NCBI RefSeq assembly: GCF_009363555.1
Contig: NZ_CP045372.1
Coordinates: 1,437,501-1,501,500 of the forward strand
Length of the DNA stretch: 64,000 nt
Direction of reading: 5' to 3'
Origin: Sulfitobacter sp. THAF37
Lineage (GTDB): Bacteria; Pseudomonadota; Alphaproteobacteria; Rhodobacterales; Rhodobacteraceae
In this document: positions 28,881-39,308 of the stretch, piece after piece
Numbering within the stretch: the stretch's first letter is position 1
Layout: every line of letters starts with the position of its first letter
The notes under the pieces: model-generated
What the model was told of the DNA's origin: nothing
What the model saw: the letters and a program-made list of their open reading frames with translations, nothing else
Databases searched by the model: none
Position numbers and translations under genes: made by a program

Positions 28881-30422
28881 TCACCCGCGGCGCAGGGCAC
28901 GTCTGAATTCCGAGAGCCTGAAGGCCCCGATCAGCTGTCCCACGCCGAAGTAGCTGACCATGCCCACCAGGATGAGCAGCACCAGCGCCAGGCCGCGCCA
29001 CCAGGGCATGCCGAGAAAGGGCTGAAGGGCGACATTGGCAGCCCAGAGGCACAGGCCCATCACCGCCGAAGCCGCCAGCACCCGCCAGATGCGGCTGTGA
29101 AACCGGCTGTCGAATTTCGCCGCTTCGCCGTAGCTGCGCGCGCCGATGGCGAGACAGGCGAACATGGCCCAACCCGCGATCGTTGCTGCGATGGCAGGCG
29201 AGACCCAGCCGACCAGCGGTGCGAGGCCGATGGCAAGCGCGGCGTTCACCACCATTGCGACGAGCGCAAAGTAGAACGGTCGCCGTGTATCTTCACGCGC
29301 GAAATATATCGGCTGTAGGATCTTTTGCAGCACAAAGGCCGGCAGACCCAGGCCGTAGATCGTCACCGCCGTCGCGATGGCGGCGCTGTCGTCCACGTCG
29401 GACGCGCCGCGCTGGAACAGTACCGTCACCAAGGCCAGCGGCACGACCACCAGCGCCACGGCTGACGGGATGGTCAGTGCCAGCGATATTTCGGCCGCCC
29501 TGCTGAGTGCACCGCGCGCGCCCGCGTCGTCACCTGCACGCAGGCGGCGCGACAGGTCGGGCAGCAGCACGACGCCTACGGCGATACCCACCACGCCAAG
29601 CGGGAGCTGATAAAGCCGGTCTGCCGCAAAAAGCCAGGACACCGCGCTGTCGTACTGGCTGGCCACCAGCTGGCCGACCACCAGGTTGATCTGCATGACG
29701 CCCGAGGCGAGCGCGGCGGGCAGGGCGATCACGATCATGTTGCGCATGTCGGGGGTCCACCGGGGCCGACCGGGGCGCAGGGAAAACCCGGCATCAGCGG
29801 CGGCGCGCCAGGTCAGGGCCAACTGCGCGACCCCCGCCAGGGGTATCGACCAGATCAGCCAGTTCACCACAACACCGCCGGTCAGCGCACCGATCGTCAT
29901 CGCGGTGATCACAAAGATGTTCAGCAGCACCGGTGCTGCCGCCGCAACCGCAAAGCGGCCTGTGGCATTCAGGATGCCGGAAAACAGGGCGGACAGGGAC
30001 ATGCACAGAATGTAGGGAAACACGATGCGCCCGAAGCCCACGGTCATGTCGAAACGCGCATCCCCGGCAAAGCCTTCGGCGGTGGCCCAGACCAGCGCGG
30101 GCATGAAGATCATCCCCAGACCGGTCAGCACCAGGACAACCATCCCCAACCCGTTGAACGCGTCGCGGGCAAAACTGGCGGCACCTTCTTCGCCTTCCAG
30201 CTTTTTGGCGAACATGGGCACAAAGGCCGCGTTGAACGCCCCTTCGGCAAAGAAGCGGCGGAACATGTTGGGCAGGCGGAAGGCGGCGACAAAGGCATCC
30301 ATCACCGGCCCCGGACCGATGAGCGACAAAAGCAGCACTTCGCGCAGGAAACCCAGAATGCGGCTGAGCAGGGTCCAGACCCCCACGGTGAAAAAGCCAG
30401 ACATTAGGCGGATGGGTTTCAT
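28881..30422 (-). CDS. murJ: Lipid II flippase MurJ
   Basis: A 513-residue polytopic inner-membrane protein of the MurJ/MviN family, which moves the peptidoglycan precursor lipid II to the periplasmic side. The N-terminal GFFTVGVWTLLSRILGFLREVLL and the FAEGAFNAAFVPMF block are diagnostic, followed by 13-14 hydrophobic segments. The start MKPIRLMSG is family-typical and follows GAGGCATCC; the frame stays open about 100 bases further upstream. It lies downstream of glnD on the same strand, with about 135 bases between. Confidence 0.96.
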   Translation of the reverse strand: MKPIRLMSGFFTVGVWTLLSRILGFLREVLLLSLIGPGPVMDAFVAAFRLPNMFRRFFAEGAFNAAFVPMFAKKLEGEEGAASFARDAFNGLGMVVLVLTGLGMIFMPALVWATAEGFAGDARFDMTVGFGRIVFPYILCMSLSALFSGILNATGRFAVAAAAPVLLNIFVITAMTIGALTGGVVVNWLIWSIPLAGVAQLALTWRAAADAGFSLRPGRPRWTPDMRNMIVIALPAALASGVMQINLVVGQLVASQYDSAVSWLFAADRLYQLPLGVVGIAVGVVLLPDLSRRLRAGDDAGARGALSRAAEISLALTIPSAVALVVVPLALVTVLFQRGASDVDDSAAIATAVTIYGLGLPAFVLQKILQPIYFAREDTRRPFYFALVAMVVNAALAIGLAPLVGWVSPAIAATIAGWAMFACLAIGARSYGEAAKFDSRFHSRIWRVLAASAVMGLCLWAANVALQPFLGMPWWRGLALVLLILVGMVSYFGVGQLIGAFRLSEFRRALRRG

Positions 30423-30557
30423 GGATGCCTCGGAGAATTGCGCTGCGCTTTGCCTAGCCGTTGCCGAGATGCCGCGCAATGGGGCGGCGTGTGCAGGAAT
30501 TCGGGAGTTTTCCGGCAGATGTCGCAACGGTCGGGCCGACCTCTAGGTCAACACGGC

Positions 30558-33338
30558 CTAATTCTCCGCCCGTTCCGCGCCTTCCGCAATCGCCTCGCGC
30601 AGGCGCTTTTTCAGCATCTTCTGCTTGGAGACCGTGTGGTATTTCAGGCCGAACATGTCCTTGACGTAGAAGGTGTCGACCACCTGCGCGCCGTAGGTGG
30701 CGATCACGGCATTGGCGATATAGACGTTTGCCCCTGCCAGTGTGCGCGTCAGATCGTAGAGCAGCCCAGGCCGGTCGCGGGTATCGACCTCGATGATGGT
30801 GTAAATCTCCGATCCCTCGTTGTCGAAGGTGATCGACGTGGGCACGCGAAACGCCTTTTCGCGTTTCTTGACCTTGTCGCGGGATTTCAACGCATCGCGC
30901 GCCACGACTTCGCCGCGCAGGGTCTTGGCGATCATCTGGCGCAGGCGCGGCAGCTTGGAGGATTCGTAGGCGTTGCCCTCCGCGTCCTGAATCCAGAAGG
31001 CATCGGTCACGAAACCATCCTTGGTGGTGTAGCTGCGCGCGTCCACGACATTGGCACCGACCAGCGCCAAAGCCCCCGCAAGGCGCGAAAATATACCCGG
31101 ATGGTCAGCCATGACGAAACAGGCGCGGGTGGCGTCCCGGTCCTCGTCCGGGTGCAGGTCGATGAGCACATCGCCGTCGTCGATATCACGCAGCATCTTG
31201 GCAAAAGCGACATGGGCGGTGACATGCAGCCCCTGCCAGTAGGGGGGATAATGCCGCGCCTTTTCCGCCTTGAGGTCCTTGGCAGGCCAATCCGACAAAG
31301 CCTCTTTCAAAGCCTTGCGGGCTTCGGCGCCACGGTTTTCGCGGTTGATGTCCTCCAGCCCCGTCTGCAGGCCACGCTTGGTCTGCCGGTAAAGCGCGCG
31401 GATCAGAACCGCCTTCCAGTTGTTCCAGGTGTTGGGTCCCACGCCGCGGATGTCGCAGACCGTCAGCACGCACAAAAGGTCCAGTCGCCGGACCGTCTGC
31501 ACCGCCTTGGCAAAGTCGCGCACCGTGCGCGGGTCGGCAATGTCGCGTTTCTGCGCCATGTCCGACATCAGCAGGTGATAGCGGACCAGCCATTCCACGG
31601 TATCCACATCCGCCCGCGACAGGCCCAGACGGGGCGCGATCTTGCGCGCCATCTTGGCCCCCAGCACGGAGTGATCTTCGGGACGGCCCTTGGCGATGTC
31701 GTGCAGCAGCAGGGCGGTGTAGATCACCTTGCGGTTCACGCCCCGCTTGAGGATGGAAGAAGCGACAGGAAGCTCCTCGACCAGTTCCTGCTTTTCGATC
31801 TTGGCCAGATTGGCGATGCATTGGATCGTGTGCTCGTCCACGGTATAGCTGTGATACATGTTGAACTGCATCATCGCGACGATGGGTTCGAATTCAGGGA
31901 TGAAGGCGGCCAGAACGCCCAGTTCGTTCATCCGCCGCAGGGCCCTTTCCGGGTTGCCATGCTTCAGCAGCAGATCGAAGAAGATGCGCTGTGCCTCGGG
32001 CGTCTCGCGCAGCTCGTCGTCGATGAGATGCAGGTTCGCCTTGATCAGGCGCATGGCGTCGGGGTGGATCAGCATGCCGGTGCGCAGCCCCTCCTCGAAG
32101 ATGCGCAGCATGTTCAGCTTGTCCGAGAGAAAGGCGGAATCGTCCGATATGGCGATCCGGTTGTGCACGACCTCGTAGCCGTCCTTGACCTTGGGGCGGC
32201 GGCGGAAGAAGCGTTCCAGCAGCGGTTCCGCCTTGACGTGGATCGCTTCGAGGCTGGACAGGAAGATGCGGGTCAGATCCCCCACGACGGTGGCGTGGCG
32301 GAAATAGGCCTGCATGAACACCTCGACCCCGCGTCTGCCGCTGGTGTCCTGGTATCCCATCGCCTCCGCCACCTGGACCTGGACATCAAAGGTGAGCTGT
32401 TCGGTGGCGCGACCGGCCAGCAGGTGCAGATGGCCCCGCACGGCCCAAAGGAAATCCTCCGCCTCCCGGAAGGTGTTGTATTCATCCGGGCGGAACACGC
32501 CCTTGTCCACCAGATCCCAGATCCGGTCGACGTGGTAGATCAGTTTGGCGATCCAGAACAGCGAATGCAGGTCGCGCAGGCCGCCTTTGCCCTCTTTTAC
32601 GTTGGGCTCCACCACATATCGCTGGCCCTGTTTGAGGTGCCGCTTGTCCCGTTCTTCCAGCTTTGCTTCGATGAAATCGCGGCCTTTGCCGTCAAAGAGA
32701 TCACTGGCCAGCCTCTCGTCCAGTGTCCGGGAGAGTTCTGTGTCGCCCGCGATGGGGCGGTGTTCCAGCAGGGCGGTCTGGATGGTGAAATCCTCGGCCC
32801 CCAGGCGGATGCAGTCGCGCACCGTCCGGGTGGCATGGCCCACCTTCATCTTCAGGTCCCACAGGATATAGAGCATGCTTTCCACCACGCTCTCGGTCCA
32901 GGCTGTGGCCTTGTAGGGGATCAGGAACAGCAGATCGACGTCAGAATAGGGGGCCATTTCACCCCGACCGTAGCCGCCGACGCCGATCACCGACAGGCGC
33001 TCGCCATCCGTCGGGTTGGGATTGGGGTGCAGATGGCGGGTGGCGATGTCAAGCGCGGTGCTGACCAGATGGTCGGTCAGATAGGTGTAGGCGCGGGTCA
33101 TGCCCCTTGCATCGAACGGAGATGCGGCGAAGCTCTTGGCGATCTCGGCGCGGCCATTGTCCTGCACCTTGCGCAGAACCTCCACCGCTGCGGCGCGACG
33201 TGCGTTTGGATCGGCAGTGTCGCAGACGTCTTGCAGGGCGGCCTGCACGGCGGTCGCGTCAAAGATCAACTCCGGCGCGCAGATCAGGCGCGGATCGGTG
33301 TCCGCGCCTGAGGATGATTTTGCGAGTGAAACGGTCAC
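30558..33338 (-). CDS. glnD: [Protein-PII] uridylyltransferase / uridylyl-removing enzyme
   Basis: A 926-residue bifunctional nitrogen sensor that adds UMP to PII proteins when glutamine is low and removes it when glutamine is high. Domains in order: nucleotidyltransferase with VGGYGRGEMAPYSDVDLLFL, a PII-uridylyltransferase domain, an HD hydrolase domain (LLHDIAKGRPEDHS), and two C-terminal ACT domains that bind glutamine. The start is uncertain: GTG at 33338 lies eight bases after the upstream stop codon and gives a normal length; the frame is open further upstream inside the neighbouring gene. Confidence 0.95.
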   Translation of the reverse strand: MTVSLAKSSSGADTDPRLICAPELIFDATAVQAALQDVCDTADPNARRAAAVEVLRKVQDNGRAEIAKSFAASPFDARGMTRAYTYLTDHLVSTALDIATRHLHPNPNPTDGERLSVIGVGGYGRGEMAPYSDVDLLFLIPYKATAWTESVVESMLYILWDLKMKVGHATRTVRDCIRLGAEDFTIQTALLEHRPIAGDTELSRTLDERLASDLFDGKGRDFIEAKLEERDKRHLKQGQRYVVEPNVKEGKGGLRDLHSLFWIAKLIYHVDRIWDLVDKGVFRPDEYNTFREAEDFLWAVRGHLHLLAGRATEQLTFDVQVQVAEAMGYQDTSGRRGVEVFMQAYFRHATVVGDLTRIFLSSLEAIHVKAEPLLERFFRRRPKVKDGYEVVHNRIAISDDSAFLSDKLNMLRIFEEGLRTGMLIHPDAMRLIKANLHLIDDELRETPEAQRIFFDLLLKHGNPERALRRMNELGVLAAFIPEFEPIVAMMQFNMYHSYTVDEHTIQCIANLAKIEKQELVEELPVASSILKRGVNRKVIYTALLLHDIAKGRPEDHSVLGAKMARKIAPRLGLSRADVDTVEWLVRYHLLMSDMAQKRDIADPRTVRDFAKAVQTVRRLDLLCVLTVCDIRGVGPNTWNNWKAVLIRALYRQTKRGLQTGLEDINRENRGAEARKALKEALSDWPAKDLKAEKARHYPPYWQGLHVTAHVAFAKMLRDIDDGDVLIDLHPDEDRDATRACFVMADHPGIFSRLAGALALVGANVVDARSYTTKDGFVTDAFWIQDAEGNAYESSKLPRLRQMIAKTLRGEVVARDALKSRDKVKKREKAFRVPTSITFDNEGSEIYTIIEVDTRDRPGLLYDLTRTLAGANVYIANAVIATYGAQVVDTFYVKDMFGLKYHTVSKQKMLKKRLREAIAEGAERAEN

Positions 33339-33345
33339 TTCGGCG

Positions 33346-34530
33346 TCAGAAGCCTGCGCCGCCGAAGGCCTGGGGTGCCGCGTCGATGATGACGACCTGC
33401 TTGTTGCGAATTGTCGCCACCGCGAGGCCGCGCTCATTGGTGCCGTTCCGGTTCAGGCGGAAGATGCCGCTGGCGCCGCGGAACCCTGCCCCCTGGGTCA
33501 GCGATGCCGCTGAAAGGGCAGAGGATTTGCCGCTTTTGGCCAGTGCGCCAACCGCCGCGATCCCGTCGAAGGCGAGACCGGCAAGCGGGTGCGGGTCGGA
33601 CTGGTAGGCCGCGCTGTATTTCTGCCGGAAGACACCGGAGGCGCCCGGATCGGGCAGCGCGAACCATCCGCCCTGGACGCCGGGCAGCGCCAGCGTGGCA
33701 GGCGGAATGTCCCAGCGGGTCAGGCCGATGTACTGCGTGGCGGGGCCCTGTATTCCCGCCTCGGGCAGCAGTTGCGCGAACAAGGGCAGGGCGCTGGCGG
33801 AGGAGGTGGTCAGGAACACGGCGTTGGCATTGCCGCCTTCCACCGCCGCCTTGACCCGCGGAATGGAGGCGATGACGGATTCCTGGCTCAACGCGTAGTC
33901 GACGCTGCCCGCAAGTGTCGCGCCATTCGCCGCAATTGCCTGTTCGATGGCGGTGCGGCCCAGCTGTCCGGCGACATCCTGTCCACTGACGACCACGATG
34001 CGGTCCTTACCGGTCCGCTTGGCATAGCCCACAAGGCGGTTGGCGGTGGTATCAAAGGTCGGCCCCAGGACAAAGACGTTGCCCCCCGCAATGGTCGGGT
34101 TGTTGGAGAACGACAGAACATTGACCCCCTGGGAGGCGACGGCGACACCCGCCGCATTGGCGGATTCGGCATAGACCGGCCCGAGAATGATCTTGGCGCC
34201 TTCGTTCACGGCCTGAGCGGCCACGCTCGCTGCCGTGCCGGCATTGCCCGCGGTGCCGTAGACCCGCAAGTCCACCTGCACACCGTCAAGGTCGCGAATG
34301 GCCAGCCGTGCCGCGTTTTCAAGATTCTGCGCCAGCAGGTTGTCGCCGGCCGAACCGCCGCGCGGCACCAGCAGGGCAACGGGGATCGGGGCGCTGGTAT
34401 CGATCCTCGGGCCGCTGTTACCGGCGATGCCGCCCATTGCGATCGGCTCGCATGCGGCCAGGATCAAGGCAAAAAGCGGCAGAAACAGCAGCCGCAACTT
34501 CTTGCGGCCTGCATCGAAAAAAGCAATCAT
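33346..34530 (-). CDS. Penicillin-binding protein activator, LpoA-like lipoprotein
   Basis: A 394-residue periplasmic lipoprotein. The signal peptide (LRLLFLPLFALILAAC) ends in a lipobox with Cys27, so it should be lipidated. The rest is a type 1 periplasmic-binding fold (IPVALLVPRGG, NEGAKIILGPVYAESANAAG, FVLGPTFDTTANRLVGYA), as in LpoA, which stimulates PBP1A. In alphaproteobacteria it is usually found beside rsmI, and here rsmI starts 89 bases away on the other strand. A role in peptidoglycan synthesis is inferred from family and context. Confidence 0.85.
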   Translation of the reverse strand: MIAFFDAGRKKLRLLFLPLFALILAACEPIAMGGIAGNSGPRIDTSAPIPVALLVPRGGSAGDNLLAQNLENAARLAIRDLDGVQVDLRVYGTAGNAGTAASVAAQAVNEGAKIILGPVYAESANAAGVAVASQGVNVLSFSNNPTIAGGNVFVLGPTFDTTANRLVGYAKRTGKDRIVVVSGQDVAGQLGRTAIEQAIAANGATLAGSVDYALSQESVIASIPRVKAAVEGGNANAVFLTTSSASALPLFAQLLPEAGIQGPATQYIGLTRWDIPPATLALPGVQGGWFALPDPGASGVFRQKYSAAYQSDPHPLAGLAFDGIAAVGALAKSGKSSALSAASLTQGAGFRGASGIFRLNRNGTNERGLAVATIRNKQVVIIDAAPQAFGGAGF

Positions 34531-34619
34531 GTCGAACTCACTCCCCGGGTGATCTGGCGGCGTCGCGACGCCGGTGTGTGTCCTGCGGGATCATAGAGTG
34601 TGGGAAAGGCGGGTCCAGC

Positions 34620-35483
34620 GTGAATTATGACAAAACCCCCTTGTCGGCGGGTTTGTACTTTGTCGGGGTGCCCATCGGCACGGCCCGCGACATCACCCTG
34701 CGGGCGCTGGATGTGCTGGCCAGCGCCGATGTACTGGCGGCGGAAGACACCCGCAGCCTGCGCCGTCTGATGGACATCCACGGCGTGCCTTTGAACAATC
34801 GCCGGATCGTGGCGATGCACGATCACAGCGGTGCAGGCGTGACCGAAAAGCTGCTGGAAGACATCAGGGCGGGCCGCGCTGTGGCCTATGCGTCCGAAGC
34901 GGGGATGCCGTTGATCGCCGATCCGGGGTTCGAACTGGCGCGGGCGGTCGCGAAGGCAGGCCTGCCCATGACCTGCGCGCCCGGCCCTTCGGCGCTGCCC
35001 ACCGCTTTGGCGCTGGGCGGCTTGCCGACCGATGCGTTCTTCTTCGCGGGTTTCCTGCCCAATGCCGCCACCGCCCGCAAGGCCGCGATGGACACCCTGC
35101 GCGAGATACCCGGCACGCTGGTATTCTACGAATCCCCGAAACGGCTGGGTGCCATGCTGCGCGACGCGGCCGAGGTGCTTGGCGCCTATAGAGAGGCGGC
35201 TGTCTGCCGGGAATTGACCAAGAAGTTCGAAGAAATTCAGCGCGCGCCATTGGGCACATTGGCCGAGCGATATGCCGGGTCTCCGCCCAAGGGCGAGATC
35301 GTGGTTCTGGTGGATCGGGGTCGTTCAGAAACTGTTAATGAAATTGACCTAGAAACGGAGTTGAGCGGCGCATTGTCGGAAATGTCGATGCGAGATGCGG
35401 TCGATTTGGTATCGCAGGCGCATGGATTGCCGCGGCGCAAGGTGTATCAGGCTGCCCTGGCGATGGGAAAGGATGAAACGTGA
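34620..35483 (+). CDS. rsmI: 16S rRNA (cytidine(1402)-2'-O)-methyltransferase
   Basis: A 287-residue methyltransferase of the tetrapyrrole-methylase fold that 2'-O-methylates C1402 of 16S rRNA in the decoding centre. Visible blocks are LYFVGVPIGTARDITLRALD, AEDTRSLRRLMDIHGV, YASEAGMPLIADPGFELARAV and AVCRELTKKFEEI. The start is a GTG (VNYDKTPLS); the frame is open further upstream without a good start. The stop overlaps the yraN start by four bases. Confidence 0.94.
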   Translation: MNYDKTPLSAGLYFVGVPIGTARDITLRALDVLASADVLAAEDTRSLRRLMDIHGVPLNNRRIVAMHDHSGAGVTEKLLEDIRAGRAVAYASEAGMPLIADPGFELARAVAKAGLPMTCAPGPSALPTALALGGLPTDAFFFAGFLPNAATARKAAMDTLREIPGTLVFYESPKRLGAMLRDAAEVLGAYREAAVCRELTKKFEEIQRAPLGTLAERYAGSPPKGEIVVLVDRGRSETVNEIDLETELSGALSEMSMRDAVDLVSQAHGLPRRKVYQAALAMGKDET

Positions 35484-35857
35484 CCGGATCTGCCAGAACC
35501 TACAGGGGCGCGATGGCTTACCAGGCTGGGGTCGCGGCGGAAAATCGGATTGCGCAGGACTACGAAAGGCGCGGTTTTGCCTTGGCACGCAGGCGGTGGC
35601 GCGGCAAGGGCGGGGAGATTGATCTGATCCTGCGCGATGGTGACGGGTTGATCTTTGTCGAAGTCAAGCAAGCGCGTGATTTCGACCGGGCCGCGTGCAG
35701 CCTGTCTGCCCGGCAGATGCAGCGCATCTATCTGGCAGCCGAAGAATTCCTTGGATCAGAGCCTGCGGGCACACTGACCGAAACGCGATTCGACGTCGCA
35801 CTGGTCGATTCGCAGGGACAGATGCGGATCATCGAAAACGCCTTTGGTCACGGCTGA
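35480..35857 (+). CDS. yraN: YraN family protein (UPF0102)
   Basis: A 125-residue protein with the restriction-endonuclease-like core of UPF0102: AAENRIAQDYERRGF, then WRGKGGEIDLILRDGDGLIFVEVKQ, which supplies the E/D-x(n)-ExK residues. Its cellular role is not settled. It starts with GTG in a GTGA overlap with rsmI, so translation is coupled; this rsmI-yraN pairing is widespread. Confidence 0.92.
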   Translation: MTGSARTYRGAMAYQAGVAAENRIAQDYERRGFALARRRWRGKGGEIDLILRDGDGLIFVEVKQARDFDRAACSLSARQMQRIYLAAEEFLGSEPAGTLTETRFDVALVDSQGQMRIIENAFGHG

Positions 35858-35915
35858 CCCATTGCGCCCGCCGTCCCGCTGCGCCATCTAAGAGGCAAGC
35901 AGCAGGGATTGACCG

Positions 35916-36851
35916 ATGAAAATTGCCTTTCAAATGGATCCGATCGGGGATGTGAACATCAACGCGGACAGCAGCTTCCGCCTTGCCGAAGAAGCGCAGG
36001 CGCGCGGGCATGACCTTTTCTTTTACGGGCCTGATGATCTGGCCTACGAGGAGGGAAGGATCACCGCGCGGGGGCATGACTTCACCGTGCAGCGGGTACA
36101 GGGCGATCACGCCCATTTCGGGCCCCGCCGCGAAGTCGACCTTGCGGAATTCGACGTGGTCTGGCTGCGCCAGGACCCGCCGTTCGACATGCATTACATC
36201 ACCACCACGCACCTGCTGGACCGGCTGAAAGGCACGACACTGGTAGTCAATGATCCTTTCTGGGTGCGCAATTACCCTGAGAAACTGCTTGTGCTGGATT
36301 TTCCCCATCTCACGCCGCCCACCACGATTGCCAGAGACCTGGAAACCATCAAGGCGTTCAAGGCCAGGCATGGCGACATCATCCTGAAGCCGCTCTACGG
36401 CAATGGCGGTGCGGGGGTGTTCCGTCTGGATGAAAACGACCGAAACCTGACGTCGCTGCACGAATTGTTTACCGGATTCTCACGCGAGCCCTTGATCGTA
36501 CAGAAATTTCTGCCTGCGGTTTCCAAGGGCGACAAACGTGTGATCCTCGTTGACGGGGAGGCCGCGGGCGCGATCAACCGGGTTCCTGCCGAAGGCGAGA
36601 CCCGGTCGAACATGCATGTGGGCGGTCGCCCGGAAAAGGTCGGCCTGACTGATCGCGACCGCGAGATCTGCGCGGCCATCGGCCCGCTGCTCAAGGAGAA
36701 AGGCCAGATTTTCGTCGGCATCGACGTGATCGGCGATTATCTGACAGAGATCAATGTGACGTCGCCCACCGGCATTCAGGAGCTGGAGCGGTTCGACGGC
36801 GTAAACATCGCCGGCAAGATCTGGGAGGCGATCGAGGCGCGCCGCGCATGA
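35916..36851 (+). CDS. gshB: Glutathione synthase
   Basis: A 311-residue ATP-grasp enzyme that joins gamma-glutamylcysteine and glycine to make glutathione. [53 protein letters not shown] and [21 protein letters not shown] are family signatures. The start follows a purine-rich leader 58 bases after yraN. Its stop overlaps the following esterase gene by four bases. The gshA gene is not in the window. Confidence 0.96.
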   Translation: MKIAFQMDPIGDVNINADSSFRLAEEAQARGHDLFFYGPDDLAYEEGRITARGHDFTVQRVQGDHAHFGPRREVDLAEFDVVWLRQDPPFDMHYITTTHLLDRLKGTTLVVNDPFWVRNYPEKLLVLDFPHLTPPTTIARDLETIKAFKARHGDIILKPLYGNGGAGVFRLDENDRNLTSLHELFTGFSREPLIVQKFLPAVSKGDKRVILVDGEAAGAINRVPAEGETRSNMHVGGRPEKVGLTDRDREICAAIGPLLKEKGQIFVGIDVIGDYLTEINVTSPTGIQELERFDGVNIAGKIWEAIEARRA

Positions 36852-37774
36852 GCCTGCTGCGCCCGGTCCTCAACGCCTACCTGAGACTGGTGGAGAAGCC
36901 GCGTCTGGCGCGGAGCAGTGCGCCGGAGCAGATGCGCGGCAACCTGGAACGCCAGGCACGCCTCTTCTTTCGCGCGCCCCGCGGCACCCGACAAAACTGG
37001 CAGATCCTTCAGGCCGGAGAGCGTCGTGTCGAGGCGCTGGAAGTGGTGCCGCGTGATCTGGCGTCGGACGCCGTCATCCTGTATATCCATGGCGGCGCTT
37101 TCGTCTTTGGCAGCCCCGGCACCCATGCGGCGATGCTGGGGCGGATCGCGGCCCTGTCGGGAACACGCGCGGTTCTGCCGCGATATCGGCTCGCGCCCGA
37201 ATCCCCCTTTCCCGCCGCCGCCGACGACGTTCGCGCCGCCTGGGACGGGCTGATCGCCGCCGGTGTCGATCCGGCCCGTGTGGTGCTGGGCGGCGATAGT
37301 GCGGGCGGGACGCTGGCGCTGGGCCTGCTGTCACAGCTGTTGCAGGAAGGGGCGGCCCGCCCCGCCGGAGTTTTCTGTTTTTCCCCGCTCACCGACCTGA
37401 CGTATTCAGGCGACAGCTTTCGCCAGAACGCGCGGGCCGAAGCGATCCTTGTGGCGAGCCGCGCCGCAGAACTTGCTGACATGTATCTCGCTGGCCGCCG
37501 GGCCGACGACCCGGCGGTCAGCCCGCTGTTCGCCGATTTCGCCGGGGCCGCGCCGGTCTGGCTGACGGTGGGCGACACCGAGATCCTGCGCGACGATTCG
37601 CACCGGATGGCTGCGCATCTGCGCGCGCAGGGCGTCGACGTCAGTTTGACCGAGGCGCACGACCTGCCGCATGTCTGGCCCATATTTCACAACAGCCTGC
37701 CTGAGGCGCGGCACTCCCTGCGGGACGTGTCGGTCTGGATCAGGCAACGGCTGGAGACGGCAGCCGAAAGCTGA
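36848..37774 (+). CDS. Alpha/beta hydrolase, hormone-sensitive-lipase type
   Basis: A 308-residue esterase. The oxyanion motif HGG is in [15 protein letters not shown], the nucleophile elbow is GDSAGG, the catalytic Asp lies in [14 protein letters not shown] and the His in [11 protein letters not shown]. These are the features of the HSL (family IV) group, which cleaves short-chain esters. The start overlaps the gshB stop (ATGA), implying cotranscription; a link with glutathione metabolism is not evident. The last 35 bases overlap the convergent comM gene. Confidence 0.88.
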   Translation: MSLLRPVLNAYLRLVEKPRLARSSAPEQMRGNLERQARLFFRAPRGTRQNWQILQAGERRVEALEVVPRDLASDAVILYIHGGAFVFGSPGTHAAMLGRIAALSGTRAVLPRYRLAPESPFPAAADDVRAAWDGLIAAGVDPARVVLGGDSAGGTLALGLLSQLLQEGAARPAGVFCFSPLTDLTYSGDSFRQNARAEAILVASRAAELADMYLAGRRADDPAVSPLFADFAGAAPVWLTVGDTEILRDDSHRMAAHLRAQGVDVSLTEAHDLPHVWPIFHNSLPEARHSLRDVSVWIRQRLETAAES

Positions 37775-39254
37775 CAGCTTCGGCGATATGCGGTTTGCGT
37801 ACGGTTTCAGACCCATCGAGGTCTGCGATGGTGCGGGCGACCCGGATCACCCTGTGATAGCCGCGCGCCGACAGGTGGAACCGTTCGGCGACCCTGGTCA
37901 GCAGTGCACGGGCTTCGGTGTCCGGGGTGGCGATCTGCTCCAGCATTTCGCCTTCGGCGTCGGCATTGACCAGCATGCCCGCGTGATCTCTGAACCTTTC
38001 GGTCTGAAGGGCGCGGGCGGCGGCGACGCGGGCGGCTACCTCGGCCGAGCTTTCGCCATTGCTGGGCAGGTCGAGGTCGCTGAAGGCGACAGGCGGCACA
38101 TCGACGCGCAGGTCGAACCGGTCCATCAACGGGCCAGAGATGCGGCCCATGTAATCTTCGCCACATTGAGGCACCCGGGCGCAGGCGCGGGCCGGGTCAC
38201 TGAGGTAGCCGCATTTGCAGGGGTTGGCCGCAGCCACCAGCATGAAGCGGCAGGGATATTTCACATGCGCATTCACCCGCGCGATCATCACTTCGCCGGT
38301 CTCGATGGGCTGGCGCAACGTCTCCAGCACGGTGCGGGGGAATTCGGGGAATTCATCCATGAACAGCACGCCATTGTGGGCCAGCGATACCTCGCCGGGG
38401 CGCGCCTGCCGCCCGCCGCCGATGATCGCCGCCATGGAGGCGGTGTGATGCGGTTCACGAAACGGTCGTGCGCGCGATATTCCACCCTCGTCCAGCAGAC
38501 CGGCGAGGGAATGGATCATCGAGGTATCGAGCGCCTCCGCCGGGGTCAGGGGCGGCAGGATCGAGGGGAGACGCGCGGCCAGCATGCTCTTGCCCGACCC
38601 GGGGGTGCCCACCAACATCAGGTGATGACGTCCCGCTGCTGCGATTTCCAGGGCGCGCTTGGCGCGTTCCTGACCTTTGACCTCGCGCAGGTCGCGGCCC
38701 TGGGGCAGATCGGACACTTCGCCCGGTTCGGCGGGAGAGAGCGGGGCCTGCCCGGTGTAGTGGCGCACAACGTCGCCCAGCGTGGCTGCGGCGATCACCT
38801 GTGTCTTGCCGACCCAGGCTGCCTCTGCCCCCGACCCGGCGGGGCAGAGCAGGCTGCGATCCTGCTCTGCCGCGGCCATCGCCGCGGGCAGCGCCCCCAC
38901 CACTGGAACCAGCGTGCCGTCCAGCGACAATTCGCCCAAGGCCACGACATCCTGCACGATGTCGTCGGGCAGGATGTCCAGCGCCGCCAGCAGCGACAGG
39001 GCGATGGGCAGGTCGAAATGGCTGCCCTCCTTGGGCAGATCCGCGGGGCTGAGGTTGACGGTGATCCGCTTGGAGGGCAACGCGATGGCCATGGAGGTCA
39101 GAGCCGTGCGCACCCGGTCGCGTGCCTCGGACACGGCCTTGTCCGGCAAGCCCACGATGGAAAACGCGGGCAGACCTGCGGTGACGGCACATTGCACCTC
39201 GACCATCCGCGCTTCCACACCTTGGAACGCGACAGTGTAGGCGCGCGAAACCAT
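37740..39254 (-). CDS. comM: YifB family Mg-chelatase-like AAA ATPase (ComM)
   Basis: A 504-residue protein with an N-terminal Lon-like domain (TVAFQGVEARMVEVQCAVTAGLPAFSIVGLPDKAVSEARDR), a Mg-chelatase-type AAA+ domain (Walker A GTPGSGKSML, Walker B VLFMDEFPEF) and a C-terminal helical domain. ComM is a hexameric helicase that aids branch migration during natural transformation. Length and block order are complete. It is a single gene on the minus strand. Confidence 0.93.
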   Translation of the reverse strand: MVSRAYTVAFQGVEARMVEVQCAVTAGLPAFSIVGLPDKAVSEARDRVRTALTSMAIALPSKRITVNLSPADLPKEGSHFDLPIALSLLAALDILPDDIVQDVVALGELSLDGTLVPVVGALPAAMAAAEQDRSLLCPAGSGAEAAWVGKTQVIAAATLGDVVRHYTGQAPLSPAEPGEVSDLPQGRDLREVKGQERAKRALEIAAAGRHHLMLVGTPGSGKSMLAARLPSILPPLTPAEALDTSMIHSLAGLLDEGGISRARPFREPHHTASMAAIIGGGRQARPGEVSLAHNGVLFMDEFPEFPRTVLETLRQPIETGEVMIARVNAHVKYPCRFMLVAAANPCKCGYLSDPARACARVPQCGEDYMGRISGPLMDRFDLRVDVPPVAFSDLDLPSNGESSAEVAARVAAARALQTERFRDHAGMLVNADAEGEMLEQIATPDTEARALLTRVAERFHLSARGYHRVIRVARTIADLDGSETVRKPHIAEAVSFRLPSPAVA

Positions 39255-39308
39255 CTTTCCCCTTTCGAATCCCTGGTTAAGGGTTAGGCAAGGTTGGTTT
39301 AAGAATGG

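Noticed and set aside
30438..33311. 957-codon plus-strand frame opposite glnD
   Set aside because: It is a GC-rich shadow of glnD; the minus strand carries the full GlnD domain set and the shadow has His/Gly/Asp-rich low-information sequence.
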